Below are positions 41,594-49,149 of a DNA stretch of 64,000 nt, piece by piece. The stretch comes from Mayfieldus sp963841445 (lineage in GTDB: Bacteria > Actinomycetota > Thermoleophilia > Solirubrobacterales > 70-9). The stretch's first letter is position 1. Each line of letters starts with the position of its first letter. Position numbers and translations under genes: made by a program. The stretch lies in NCBI GenBank assembly GCA_963841445.1, contig CAWJCP010000002.1, positions 124,001 to 188,000 on the forward strand, in the 5' to 3' direction. The notes under the pieces are model-generated. The model did no database searches, was not told where the DNA came from, and was given only the letters and a program-made list of their open reading frames with translations.

Positions 41594-42343
41594 TCAGTCG
41601 GCGGCTTCGACCTTGCCCGCGACCCGCTGCATGCGCTCCATTGCCTTATGCATGATTCTCGACACCTGGCGCTGGGAGACGCCGATCTCGTCGGCGATCT
41701 CGTGCTGGGGCCACTCCTCGAGGAAGCTGAGGCGCAGGACCTGGCGCTGCTGCGGGGTGAGGGCGGCGAGGGCCCGCGCGATTGTCGACACCTCGTCGAC
41801 CCGGTCGTATCGCTGGTCGAGTCCCCGCTCGACGTCTTCCCTGCGCCGGCCGCCGGCCCGGCGGCCGAGGTACTCGGTGCGTGAGAGCAATGCGAGCTCG
41901 ACCCGCCTCGCCTCGCGCACCTCCTCGATCGACAGCCCGCCCTCGGCGGCCAGCTCAGCGATGGCCGGCGCCCGCCCGAGGCGCCCGGTGAGAGCCTCGC
42001 TCGACCTGCGTACGCGCTGCATCAGCTGCTGCAGCTGCCGCGGCGTGCGCACCGCCCAGCCGCTCTTCTCGAGCTCGCGCTTCAGCTCTCCCTGAATCAC
42101 CGGCACCGCGAAGGTGCTGAATGCGACTCCGCGGCCGGGGTCGAAGCGATCCACGGCCCCGACCAGGCCGAGGTTTGCTACCTGGACCAGGTCCTCGAGG
42201 GAGACTCCGGTTGCCCGGTGGCGTTTCGCCTGTCCGCGCGCCAGCGGCAGGAAGCGATTGATGAGCGCCTCGCGGGCGCGGAGGTCTCCGTCCTCTTTGA
42301 AGGCTCGCCAGAGCTGCGCCTCAGGTTGTGCAAGTCGGGTCAT
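41594..42343 (-). CDS. RNA polymerase sigma factor, SigB/SigF/SigG family
   Basis: A 249-aa sigma-70 factor of group 3. Region 2 contains LEDLVQVANLGLVGAVDRFDPGRGVAFSTFAVPVIQGELKRE; region 3 follows (VRTPRQLQQLMQRVRR...); region 4 ends with RVLRLSFLEEWPQHEIADEIGVSQRQVSRIMHKA, a complete helix-turn-helix. No anti-sigma or anti-anti-sigma gene is adjacent. It lies immediately downstream of a gene for a large secreted repeat protein, separated by a strong terminator. Stress or developmental control is typical of the family. Confidence 0.92.
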   Translation of the reverse strand: MTRLAQPEAQLWRAFKEDGDLRAREALINRFLPLARGQAKRHRATGVSLEDLVQVANLGLVGAVDRFDPGRGVAFSTFAVPVIQGELKRELEKSGWAVRTPRQLQQLMQRVRRSSEALTGRLGRAPAIAELAAEGGLSIEEVREARRVELALLSRTEYLGRRAGGRRREDVERGLDQRYDRVDEVSTIARALAALTPQQRQVLRLSFLEEWPQHEIADEIGVSQRQVSRIMHKAMERMQRVAGKVEAAD

Positions 42344-42455
42344 AGGACCCCCCGCTGATCCCCCGCAAGGGTAGTAAAGCTAACCCCCTGGCAGGGTAAT
42401 CAGTCCGACTCCGGCTGGGCTCGAGCTGGCGGCGTCCGGAAGCTCGAAATAAGAC

Positions 42456-42486
42456 GACCCCGGCGGGCCAAAAGCCCGCCGGGGTC
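42456..42486 (-). terminator. 13-bp stem-loop terminator after the repeat-protein gene
   Basis: GACCCCGGCGGGC/GCCCGCCGGGGTC, a perfect 13-bp stem with loop CAAAA. On the minus strand it follows the repeat-protein stop by about 36 nt and is followed by TCTTATTT, a weak T-tract. The rest of the 42344-42522 gap is featureless. Confidence 0.8.
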
Positions 42487-42522
42487 GCTCATCACCTGGA
42501 GATGTGAGGCGCGAGTCGCGCC

Positions 42523-45495
42523 CTACATCAACAGGCCGAACCCAGGAATGTCAAAGGCAATCGCGTTGCCGTTGAACTTCTGGGTGTTGCCGGATTTGGC
42601 GTTACCGCCATTTCCGCCTGTGGCGGTGGGGTTGCCCCCAGTCGCCGTGTTGCCGCCCTGGTCGACGTCGGAGTGGTTCTCCTGGTCGATATCGGACCCG
42701 TACTGCTTCTTGTGCTTGCAGCCGTACTGGTTGTCGTTCCGCTTCCAGTCCGACTGCTGCTTGTGCTTGCAGCCGTACTGGTTGTCGTTCCGCTTCCAGT
42801 CCGACTTGTCCTTCTTGGACTCACAGCCGCAGCTGTTGCTGCTCTGCGAGTCGTTTTGCTGCTTGACGGTGGCGTCATTCTCGGCATTGGCGTTGCCGCC
42901 CTCTGCCTTGGCGTTGCCGCCGTCACCACCGGAGGCATTGCCGCTATGGGCATACGTGTTGCCGCCCTCGGCCTTCGTCTCCGAACTGTCATGGCCACCC
43001 TCACCCGGGAAGAAGCATTGGTTTAGGCAGGGATTGCCCTGACCGCCGCTTCCGCCAAAGGTGATGGCGTTGCCGTTGAACTTCTGGGTGTTGCCGGAAC
43101 TGGCGTTACCGCCATTTCCGCCTGTGGCGGTGGGGTTGCCCCCAGTCGCCGTGTTGCCGCCCTGGTGGATGTCGGAGTCGTTGTCCTGATCGGACCTCGA
43201 TCCGCCACCGTTGGGCTGGAAGCCGGACTTCCCGTCCTTGCTCCACTTGTCATTTGACTCACAGCCGCAGCTGTTGCTGCTCTGCGAGTCGTTTTGCTGC
43301 TCGATGACGGCGTTGTTGCCCGCACCGGCGTTGCCGCCGTATGCGTGCGCGTCGCCGCCGTCACCGCCGGAGGCGTTGCCGCTATGGGCGGTCGTGTTGC
43401 CGCCTTCGGCCTTCGTCTCCGAACTGTGACGGCCACCCTCACCCGGGAAGAAGCATCGACAGGGATTGCCCTGACCGCCGCTTCCGCCAAAGGTGATGGC
43501 GTTGCCGTTGAACTTCTGGGTGTTGCCGGAATTGGCGTTTCCGCCATTTCCGCCTGTGGCGGTGGGGTTGCCCCCAGTCGCCGTGTTGCCGCCCTGGTCG
43601 ATGCCGGAGTCGTTGTCCTGCTCGGACCCGGACTTTCCGGAGCCCTCGCTGGAGTTGCTCTGACCGACCAGCGCGTTGTTGTGGGCGTCGGCATTGCCGC
43701 CGTCGGCGGAGGCGTTCCCGCCATTGCCACCGGAGGCGTTGCCGCTCTTGGCATGGGTGTCGCCACCCTCTGCCTTGGTCTCTGAGCCACTCTTGTGGGG
43801 TGGCTCAAACGGCGACTGCTTGGATGCCACGCCGTCGATGACGGGGCTCGTGCTGCCACCGAAAGCAACGGCATTGCCGTTGCCGACCTGGGTGTTGCCG
43901 GAACTGGCGTTACCGCCATTTCCGCCTGTGGCGGTGGGGTTGCCCCCAGTCGCCGTGTTGCCGCCCTGGTGGATGTCGGAGTCGTTGTCCTGATCGGACC
44001 TCGATCCGCCACCGTTGGGCTGGAAGCCGGACTTCCCGTCCTTGCTCCACTTGTCGTTTGACTCACAGCCGCAGCTGTTGCTGCTCTGCGAGTCGTTTTG
44101 CTGCTCGATGACGGCGTTGTTGCCCGCACCGGCGTTGCCGCCGTATGCGTGCGCGTCGCCGCCGTCACCGCCGGAGGCGTTGCCGCTATGGGCGGTCGTG
44201 TTGCCGCCTTCGGCCTTCGTCTCCGAACTGTGACGGCCACCCTCGAACTTGTTCTTGCCGAGGGGGATCATCGAACCACCACCGATCGACACGGCAACCG
44301 CGTTGCCGTTGCCGACCTGGGTGTTGCCGGATTTGGCGTTACCGCCATTTCCGCCTGTGGCGGTGGGGTTGCCCCCAGTCGCCGTGTTGCCGCCCTGGTG
44401 GACGTCGGAGTCGTTGTCCTGCTCGGACCTCGATCCGCCGCCGTTGGGCTGGAAGCCGGACTTCCCGTCCTTGCTCCACTTGTCGTTTGACCCACAGCCG
44501 CAGCTGTTGCTGCTCTGCGAGTCGTTTTGCTGCTTGACGGTGGCGTCATTCTCGGCATTGGCGTTGCCGCCCTCTGCCTTGGCGTTGCCGCCGTCACCAC
44601 CAGAGGCGTTGCCGCTTTGGGCATACGTGTCGCCGCCCTTTGCGTCTGTGCCTGAGCCGTCCTTGTCACCGAACCGCTTGCCGTTCAGATCGGCGTAGGT
44701 CGACTCGCCCCCGAGCGACACCGCGACAGCGTTGCCGTTGAGGACCTGGGTGTTGCCGGATTTGGCGTTACCGCCATTTCCGCCTGTGGCGGTGGGGTTG
44801 CCCCCAGTCGCCTTGTTGCCGCCCTGGTCGACGTCGGAGTCGTTGTCCTGATCGGACTTAGACCCGCCACCGTTGGGCTGGGAGCCGGACTTACCGTCCT
44901 TGCTCCACTTGTCGTTCTTCGAATCACAGCCACACCCGTTGGCGTTGGTGGACTGGTTGCTCTGCTTGACGGTGGCGTTGTTGCCGGCATTGGCGTTGCC
45001 GCCCTCTGCCTTGGCGTTGCCGCCGTCACCGCCGGAGGCGTTGCCGCTGTTCGCGGTCGTGTCGCCGCCTTCGGCCTTCGTGTTGCTGTTGCCAATCGAC
45101 ACGACAATCGCGTTGCCGTTGCCGATCTGGGTGTTGCCGGAACTGGCGTCTCCGCCATTTCCGCCTGTGGCGGTGGGGTTGCCCCCAGTCGCCGAGTTGC
45201 CGCCCTGGTCGACGGTCGAGGTGTTGCTCTGCTCGCTCTCGGTGCTTCCCGAGCTCGAGCTGGAGCTGCTCTGACCGACCAGCGCGTTGTTGGAGGCATC
45301 GGCGTTGCCGCCGTCGGCGTAGGCGTTACCGCCGTTGCCGCCGGAGGCGTCGCCGCTCTGGGCGGCAGTGCTGCCACCCGCGGCCTCCGTCCCGTTGTTG
45401 CCGATCGGCACCGCGATGTTCGCGGCAGCGCCGGCCGGCAGCAGCGCGAGGAGAAGCAATACCGCTCCAAGCGCTACGTAGAACTTGCTTTTCAT
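42523..45495 (-). CDS. Large secreted Asn/Gly-rich protein with seven alternating A-B repeat modules
   Basis: A 990-aa protein. The ATG at 45495 has AAGG five bases upstream. It starts with a Sec signal peptide (KFYVALGAVLLLLALLPAGAAA). The rest alternates two modules seven times. A: T-K-A-E-G-G-x-T...SGNASGGxGGxAxAxGGNAxA-N-N-A-x-V-x-Q. B: x-QGGNxATGGNPTATGGNGG, then x-A-x-SGNTQ and NGNA. Linkers carry SNSCGC and NDKWSKDGKSG. The last B module ends the protein. Strict alternation of small and polar residues suggests a beta-solenoid, amyloid-like or ice-binding surface protein. No anchor or LPxTG is seen. Function unknown. Confidence 0.85.
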   Translation of the reverse strand: MKSKFYVALGAVLLLLALLPAGAAANIAVPIGNNGTEAAGGSTAAQSGDASGGNGGNAYADGGNADASNNALVGQSSSSSSSGSTESEQSNTSTVDQGGNSATGGNPTATGGNGGDASSGNTQIGNGNAIVVSIGNSNTKAEGGDTTANSGNASGGDGGNAKAEGGNANAGNNATVKQSNQSTNANGCGCDSKNDKWSKDGKSGSQPNGGGSKSDQDNDSDVDQGGNKATGGNPTATGGNGGNAKSGNTQVLNGNAVAVSLGGESTYADLNGKRFGDKDGSGTDAKGGDTYAQSGNASGGDGGNAKAEGGNANAENDATVKQQNDSQSSNSCGCGSNDKWSKDGKSGFQPNGGGSRSEQDNDSDVHQGGNTATGGNPTATGGNGGNAKSGNTQVGNGNAVAVSIGGGSMIPLGKNKFEGGRHSSETKAEGGNTTAHSGNASGGDGGDAHAYGGNAGAGNNAVIEQQNDSQSSNSCGCESNDKWSKDGKSGFQPNGGGSRSDQDNDSDIHQGGNTATGGNPTATGGNGGNASSGNTQVGNGNAVAFGGSTSPVIDGVASKQSPFEPPHKSGSETKAEGGDTHAKSGNASGGNGGNASADGGNADAHNNALVGQSNSSEGSGKSGSEQDNDSGIDQGGNTATGGNPTATGGNGGNANSGNTQKFNGNAITFGGSGGQGNPCRCFFPGEGGRHSSETKAEGGNTTAHSGNASGGDGGDAHAYGGNAGAGNNAVIEQQNDSQSSNSCGCESNDKWSKDGKSGFQPNGGGSRSDQDNDSDIHQGGNTATGGNPTATGGNGGNASSGNTQKFNGNAITFGGSGGQGNPCLNQCFFPGEGGHDSSETKAEGGNTYAHSGNASGGDGGNAKAEGGNANAENDATVKQQNDSQSSNSCGCESKKDKSDWKRNDNQYGCKHKQQSDWKRNDNQYGCKHKKQYGSDIDQENHSDVDQGGNTATGGNPTATGGNGGNAKSGNTQKFNGNAIAFDIPGFGLLM
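43086..43440. repeat. 355-bp internal direct repeat, copy 1
   Basis: Nearly identical to 43890-44244 (offset 804 bp; I noticed one base difference, near 43254). It encodes one module pair of the secreted repeat protein. Near-identity at DNA level implies recent duplication or gene conversion. Confidence 0.85.
43890..44244. repeat. 355-bp internal direct repeat, copy 2
   Basis: Second copy of the 43086-43440 repeat, in the same orientation. Confidence 0.85.
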
Positions 45496-45553
45496 CACTG
45501 CCTTTCGCTCAAGTGACTACTTCAGCTGCCGGGCGACAAGGCCCCCGGCTCGG

Positions 45554-45581
45554 CCTGATGAACCCCTCGGGGTTAGTCAGG
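45554..45581 (-). terminator. Stem-loop overlapping the stop of the Pro-rich repeat gene
   Basis: An inner perfect stem AACCCC-TC-GGGGTT is extended by CCTGA/TCAGG. It overlaps the TAA at 45573-45575 and lies before the next gene on the same strand, so it may attenuate read-through from the Pro-rich gene into the A-B repeat gene. Confidence 0.5.
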
Positions 45582-47354
45582 CCGCTCGAGCAGCGAGAGG
45601 TAAGGCGCCGGCCGCCAACTCGCCGGCGCGATTGCAAGGCGTCGAGTGATCGCGGGGGCTGCGGGAGCAATCAGGCTCAACAGCAGCGCCGCGAATCCGA
45701 AGAAGAAGAGTCCGTTGGCCGAGCTGCCGCCGACGGCCGGCACGCTGCCCGGGAACTGGATCGGGAGCGGACTGCGCGGGAGCGGACCATCACCGGCAGG
45801 GGAGCCGCTAGCGGAGGCGGTGGCGTGGGGGCTCGAGCTCGGCCCGGGGAGCGGAGAGGGCCAAGATCCAGCGGTTCTGCCGAGCGAGGCGCGCCCGGCA
45901 CTGCGTTCGACCTGTCGGATGCTGATCGTGATCGAGGCCGGGACCGATCCGCTTGGGTGCACCACCGGGGGATTGAGTGGAGCGATCCCCCCGAGTCCGG
46001 TCGCCTGATCGGTCGCAGCGGTCCCGGGAACCTGCGGCTTGGGGATCGGGAGGATCTGTGACTTGGGGGGCGTCGGGACCTTCGGCTTGGGGACCTGCAG
46101 CGTAGGAATCGTCGGGAGCTGCAGCGTCGGGAGCTGCAGCGCAGGAATCTGGGACGTTGGGATCTGCAGTGTCGGGATCGTGGGGACCTGCAGTGTCGGG
46201 ATCTGCAGGGTCGGGATCTGGAGGGTCGGGATCTGGAGCGTCGGGATCGTCGGCACCTGCAGGTCAGGGATCTGCAGCGTCGGGATCTGAACCTTCGGGA
46301 TCTGTGGGGTCGGGAGCTGCAGCGCAGGAATCTGGGGGGTCGGGATCTGGAGCGTCGGGATCGTGGGGACCTGCAGAGTCGGGACCTGCAGGTTCGGGAC
46401 CTGCAGCTTCGGGATCTGGAGCGTCGGGATCGTCGGCACCTGCAGGTTCGGCACCTGCAGGTTCGGGACCTGAACCTTCGGGATCTGCGTCGTCGGGACC
46501 TGCAGCGCAGGAATCTGGAGCGTCGGGATCTGGAGCGTCGGTATCTGCGGTGTGGGGAGCGTCGGGATCTGCGGCGTGGGGAGCGTCGGGATCTGCAGCT
46601 TCGGGATCTGCGGGTTCGGGATCGTCGGGATCTGCGGGTTCGGGATCGCGGGCAGCGCCTTCGCGGCGGGCAGGATCGGCGCCTTCGTCGGGAGGGCAGG
46701 CGCCTTCGTCGGGAGGGCAGGCGCCTTCGTCGGGAGGGCAGGCGCCTTGCGGCGGGCAGGAGCGGCGCCTTCGTGGGGAGGGCAGGCGCCTTCGTGGGGA
46801 GGGCAGGCGCCTTCGTCGGGAGGGCAGGCGCCTTCGTCGGGAGGGCAGGCGCCTTGGTGGCGGGCAGGATCGGCGCCTTCGTCGGGAGGGCAGGCGCCTT
46901 GGTGGCGGGCAGGATCGGCGCCTTCGTCGGGAGGGCAGGCGCCTTCGTCGGGAGGGCAGGCGCCTTCGTCGGGAGGGCAGGCGCCTTCGTGGGGAGGGCA
47001 GGCGCCTTCGTGGGGAGGGCAGGCGCCTTCGTCGGGAGGGCAGGCGCCTTGGTGGCGGGCAGGATCGGCGCCTTCGTCGGGAGGGCAGGCGCCTTCGTCG
47101 GGAGGGCAGGCGCCTTCGTGGCGGGCAGGGTCGGCGCCTTCGTGCGGGAGGGCAGGCGCCTTCGTGGGGAGGGCAGGCGCCTTCGTCGGGAGGGCAGGCG
47201 CCTTCGTCGGGATCACTGCGTTCAGCGGAGACGACGAGGGAGCGGCAGCCGCGGGTGCTGCGGTGAGCGCGAGCGTGGCGCAGAGGGCGAGGGCGAGCGC
47301 CAGCAGGAGGAGGCGGCCAAACCGTTGTCCTTCGACCTGAATCGATTTCGCCAT
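45573..47354 (-). CDS. Secreted Pro-rich repeat protein with C-terminal membrane anchor
   Basis: A 593-aa frame. Signal peptide (FGRLLLLALALALCATLALTAAPAAAA), then tandem TKAPALP units. A pentapeptide-type region follows (LQIPT, LQVPT, PQIP; about 190 residues), then a Ser/Pro linker and a final transmembrane helix (NGLFFFGFAALLLSLIA) with basic tail. In the middle the frame reads EGACPPD because of an extra base near 47143 and a missing base near 46750. Corrected, the whole region would be TKAPALP/TKAPILPA repeats. Probably a wall-spanning or surface stalk protein. It lies upstream of the A-B repeat protein on the same strand. Confidence 0.75.
   Translation of the reverse strand: MAKSIQVEGQRFGRLLLLALALALCATLALTAAPAAAAPSSSPLNAVIPTKAPALPTKAPALPTKAPALPHEGADPARHEGACPPDEGACPPDEGADPARHQGACPPDEGACPPHEGACPPHEGACPPDEGACPPDEGACPPDEGADPARHQGACPPDEGADPARHQGACPPDEGACPPDEGACPPHEGACPPHEGAAPARRKAPALPTKAPALPTKAPALPTKAPILPAAKALPAIPNPQIPTIPNPQIPKLQIPTLPTPQIPTLPTPQIPTLQIPTLQIPALQVPTTQIPKVQVPNLQVPNLQVPTIPTLQIPKLQVPNLQVPTLQVPTIPTLQIPTPQIPALQLPTPQIPKVQIPTLQIPDLQVPTIPTLQIPTLQIPTLQIPTLQVPTIPTLQIPTSQIPALQLPTLQLPTIPTLQVPKPKVPTPPKSQILPIPKPQVPGTAATDQATGLGGIAPLNPPVVHPSGSVPASITISIRQVERSAGRASLGRTAGSWPSPLPGPSSSPHATASASGSPAGDGPLPRSPLPIQFPGSVPAVGGSSANGLFFFGFAALLLSLIAPAAPAITRRLAIAPASWRPAPYLSLLERPD
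46677..47215. repeat. About 25 tandem 21/24-bp coding repeats
   Basis: Units start GGCGCCTTCGTCGGGAGGGCA (given as two parts: GGCGCCTTCG and TCGGGAGGGCA), with 24-bp variants containing GGTGGCGGGCAGGATC. They encode KAPALPT or KAPILPAT on the minus strand. Unit lengths are multiples of three except at ~46750 and ~47143. There are no unique spacers, so it is a coding minisatellite and not a CRISPR array. Confidence 0.9.
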
Positions 47355-47482
47355 GCATAGCTGTCATCAACCAAAACCCCAAATCTGAGACACCTAATTT
47401 TGATTAAGGCGGGACCGCAAACCCATGTGCGAAGCGGAATCGCGATTCGCCTTTTCGCCGGCCGACGCTTGCGATGAGAGAT

Positions 47483-47509
47483 GTCAAGTCTAGGCTTGAA
47501 AGTCAAGCC
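47483..47509. promoter_or_regulatory. Operator-like array of TCAAG/CTTGA half-sites
   Basis: TCAAG, CTTGA and TCAAG half-sites alternate, including a perfect 7-bp inverted repeat GGCTTGA-AAG-TCAAGCC at 47493-47509. It lies in the 175-bp gap between the divergent Pro-rich repeat gene and the wHTH-like gene, just upstream of the latter's -10 box. The gap also holds a 12-bp palindrome GAATCGCGATTC (47437-47448) and an AT-rich stretch near 47395. Confidence 0.45.
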
Positions 47510-47515
47510 AACCGC

Positions 47516-47521
47516 TAGACT
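47516..47521 (+). promoter_or_regulatory. Leaderless -10 box (TAGACT)
   Basis: TAGACT ends 8 nt before the ATG at 47530. Confidence 0.45.
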
Positions 47522-47529
47522 GCCCGCAA

Positions 47530-47982
47530 ATGGCGGTATCCGAGTCCTTCGACGAGTTCGCGGCGAAAATGCCTGTCTCGGACCTTGAGCGAGGGCTCGA
47601 GGTCGATCATCGCCGCTTTCGGGCAATGCTCGATCGCTACGAGCAGCTTCGCGGGGAGCTCGAGGATCTGGTCGAAGACATTCACCGCCGCGAGCGCCTC
47701 CTCGAGGCCTATCGCGATTTCGCCGCCAATGCGTCCGCCGGACTCGGGAGCCAGGGCTCGAAGATGACCAAGCCACAGATTGTTCGCCGCGTCCTCTGGG
47801 CCAGCGTCGAGCCTCTCTATCCGAGGCAGGTTCGAGAGCTGGCGGTGAGCAGGGGCTGGTTGCGCGACGACTCCGCCGCCCACAACCAGCTGGCGGTGGC
47901 GATGAGCAAGATGGCGCGCAAGGGCAAGCTGGTCAAAGGAGAGGACGGCCGCTACAGCCTGCCGGCGCGCGAGGGCGGGTAG
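47530..47982 (+). CDS. Winged-helix-like protein with N-terminal coiled coil
   Basis: A 150-aa soluble protein. Residues ~15-65 are heptad-like and charged (LERGLEVDHRRFRAMLDRYEQLRGELEDLVEDIHRRERLLEAYRDF region), predicting a coiled coil. The C-terminal ~70 residues look like a winged helix (KPQIVRRVLWASVEPLYPRQVRELAVSRGW...NQLAVAMSKMARKGKLVKGEDGRYSL), with a helix-wing pattern similar to small HTH regulators. It is divergent from the Pro-rich repeat gene across an operator-like region, so it could control that gene. This is inference. Confidence 0.65.
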   Translation: MAVSESFDEFAAKMPVSDLERGLEVDHRRFRAMLDRYEQLRGELEDLVEDIHRRERLLEAYRDFAANASAGLGSQGSKMTKPQIVRRVLWASVEPLYPRQVRELAVSRGWLRDDSAAHNQLAVAMSKMARKGKLVKGEDGRYSLPAREGG

Positions 47983-47983
47983 C

Positions 47984-47989
47984 TACCCT
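47984..47989 (+). promoter_or_regulatory. Leaderless -10 box (TACCCT) for efp
   Basis: TACCCT ends 8 nt before the ATG at 47998. Confidence 0.4.
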
Positions 47990-47997
47990 GCAGGCGC

Positions 47998-48564
47998 ATG
48001 GCTCAGATCTCCACCAACCAGTTCCGCAACGGGTCCCACATCGAGATCGACGGGACCGTTTACAAGATCCTCGAGTTCCAGCACGTGAAGCCGGGCAAGG
48101 GCGGCGCTTTCGTGCGCACCAAGGTGCGCCGGGTCGGGGACGGAAGCGTGATCGACAAGACCTTCCGCGCCGGGGAGAAGTTCCGCCCTGTCCACACCGA
48201 GAGCCGCAAGATGCAATACCTCTACGACTCCGGCGACGCGGCGGTGTTCATGGATTCGCGCGACTACGAGCAACTGGAGCTGCCCCGCGCGTTGGCAGGC
48301 GACTCGATGCGCTGGGTGCTTCCCAACGACGAGGTCGACGTATTGTTCATCGACGATCAGCCGACCGACGTGCAGGTGCCGAGCGCGGTCGAGATGAAGG
48401 TGGTCGAGACCGATCCCGGGGTCAAGGGAGACACAGCCTCGGGCGGCGGCAACAAGCCGGCGACGCTGGAGTCCGGGGTGACGGTGCAGGTGCCGCTGTT
48501 CGTCGAGGAGGGCGACAGCGTGCGGGTCGACACGCGCAGCGGCGAGTACGTCTCGCGCGCCTAA
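47998..48564 (+). CDS. efp: Translation elongation factor P
   Basis: A 188-aa protein with three OB/KOW-like domains. The functional loop VKPGKGGAFVRTKVR carries an unmodified-type Lys at its tip (P-G-K-G). The C-terminal signature includes VPLFVEEGDSVRVDTRSGEYVSR. A GDTASGGGNKPATLESG segment matches the EF-P domain III entry. EF-P rescues ribosomes stalled at polyproline, of interest because a very Pro-rich protein is encoded just upstream. Complete. Confidence 0.96.
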   Translation: MAQISTNQFRNGSHIEIDGTVYKILEFQHVKPGKGGAFVRTKVRRVGDGSVIDKTFRAGEKFRPVHTESRKMQYLYDSGDAAVFMDSRDYEQLELPRALAGDSMRWVLPNDEVDVLFIDDQPTDVQVPSAVEMKVVETDPGVKGDTASGGGNKPATLESGVTVQVPLFVEEGDSVRVDTRSGEYVSRA

Positions 48565-48567
48565 GCT
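48562..48567 (+). promoter_or_regulatory. Leaderless -10 box (TAAGCT) for nusB
   Basis: TAAGCT overlaps the efp stop and ends 7 nt before the nusB ATG at 48575. Confidence 0.4.
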
Positions 48568-48574
48568 TCTGGCC

Positions 48575-48979
48575 ATGCGCCGTTCCGACCAGCGCCGCGA
48601 CGCCGTCTTCGCCTGCTACCAGCACGACCTGACCGGCCGCCCGCTCGATGAGTTGCTTGCCCGCGACGCGAAGCCGTTTACGCGTGAGCTCGCGGAGGGG
48701 GTCGACGAGCACCGCGCAGAGCTCGACGAGGTGATCTCGCGCCACGCGAAGGGATGGTCATTGGGGCGGATCGCCCCCCTCGACCTCAACATCATGCGGA
48801 TGGCGCTCTTCGAGGTCGAGCATCGCGACGACATCCCAACCGAGGTCGCGATCGACGAGGCGGTCGAGCTCGCCAAGCGGTACTGCGGCCTCGACGCCCC
48901 GGGCTTCATCAACGGCGTGCTCGGCGCCGCGGCGCGCGACTCCGAGGCTCTCGCCAGGCACGAGGGCGAGGCGCGATGA
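48575..48979 (+). CDS. nusB: Transcription antitermination factor NusB
   Basis: A 134-aa all-helical protein. RSDQRRDAVFACYQHDLTGRPLDEL and WSLGRIAPLDLNIMRMALFEVEHRDDIPTEVAIDEAVELAKRYCGLDAPGFINGVLGA are the NusB signatures for binding boxA RNA with NusE. Follows efp as in most actinobacteria. Its stop overlaps the next small gene by 4 bp. Confidence 0.93.
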   Translation: MRRSDQRRDAVFACYQHDLTGRPLDELLARDAKPFTRELAEGVDEHRAELDEVISRHAKGWSLGRIAPLDLNIMRMALFEVEHRDDIPTEVAIDEAVELAKRYCGLDAPGFINGVLGAAARDSEALARHEGEAR

Positions 48980-49149
48980 GCCGGCTAGGGCAGATCACCG
49001 AACGCCTCGATGCGATCACGGCCGAGCTCTCATCCCCGGAGCTCGACGACGAGCGGGCGGTGCAGCTGACGCGGGAAGCGGCCGAGCTTGCCGCCGAGGC
49101 GTCGCAGGAGGTGGAGCGGACGCTGGCTGAGGCGTCCGACGATGAGTGA
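48976..49149 (+). CDS. Exodeoxyribonuclease VII small-subunit-like protein
   Basis: A 57-aa helical protein (LGQITERLDAITAELSSPEL, then DDERAVQLTREAAELAAEAS). The helix pattern and length are like XseB (two antiparallel helices around an L-x-S-x-E-L turn), and the position between nusB and ispA is where xseB is commonly found. No xseA is in the window. It may be XseB or a similar coiled-coil peptide. Overlaps nusB by 4 bp and ispA by 8 bp. Confidence 0.6.
   Translation: MSRLGQITERLDAITAELSSPELDDERAVQLTREAAELAAEASQEVERTLAEASDDE

Noticed and set aside
46677..47215. Tandem short repeats resembling a CRISPR array
   Set aside because: Units are contiguous, mostly 21 or 24 bp, without unique spacers, and encode a heptapeptide repeat on the minus strand. 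No cas genes are nearby.
46157..47340. Long plus-strand open frames opposite the repeat genes (also at 43211-44698)
   Set aside because: They are low-complexity mirrors of the repeats. The minus frames have signal peptides, proper starts and terminators.
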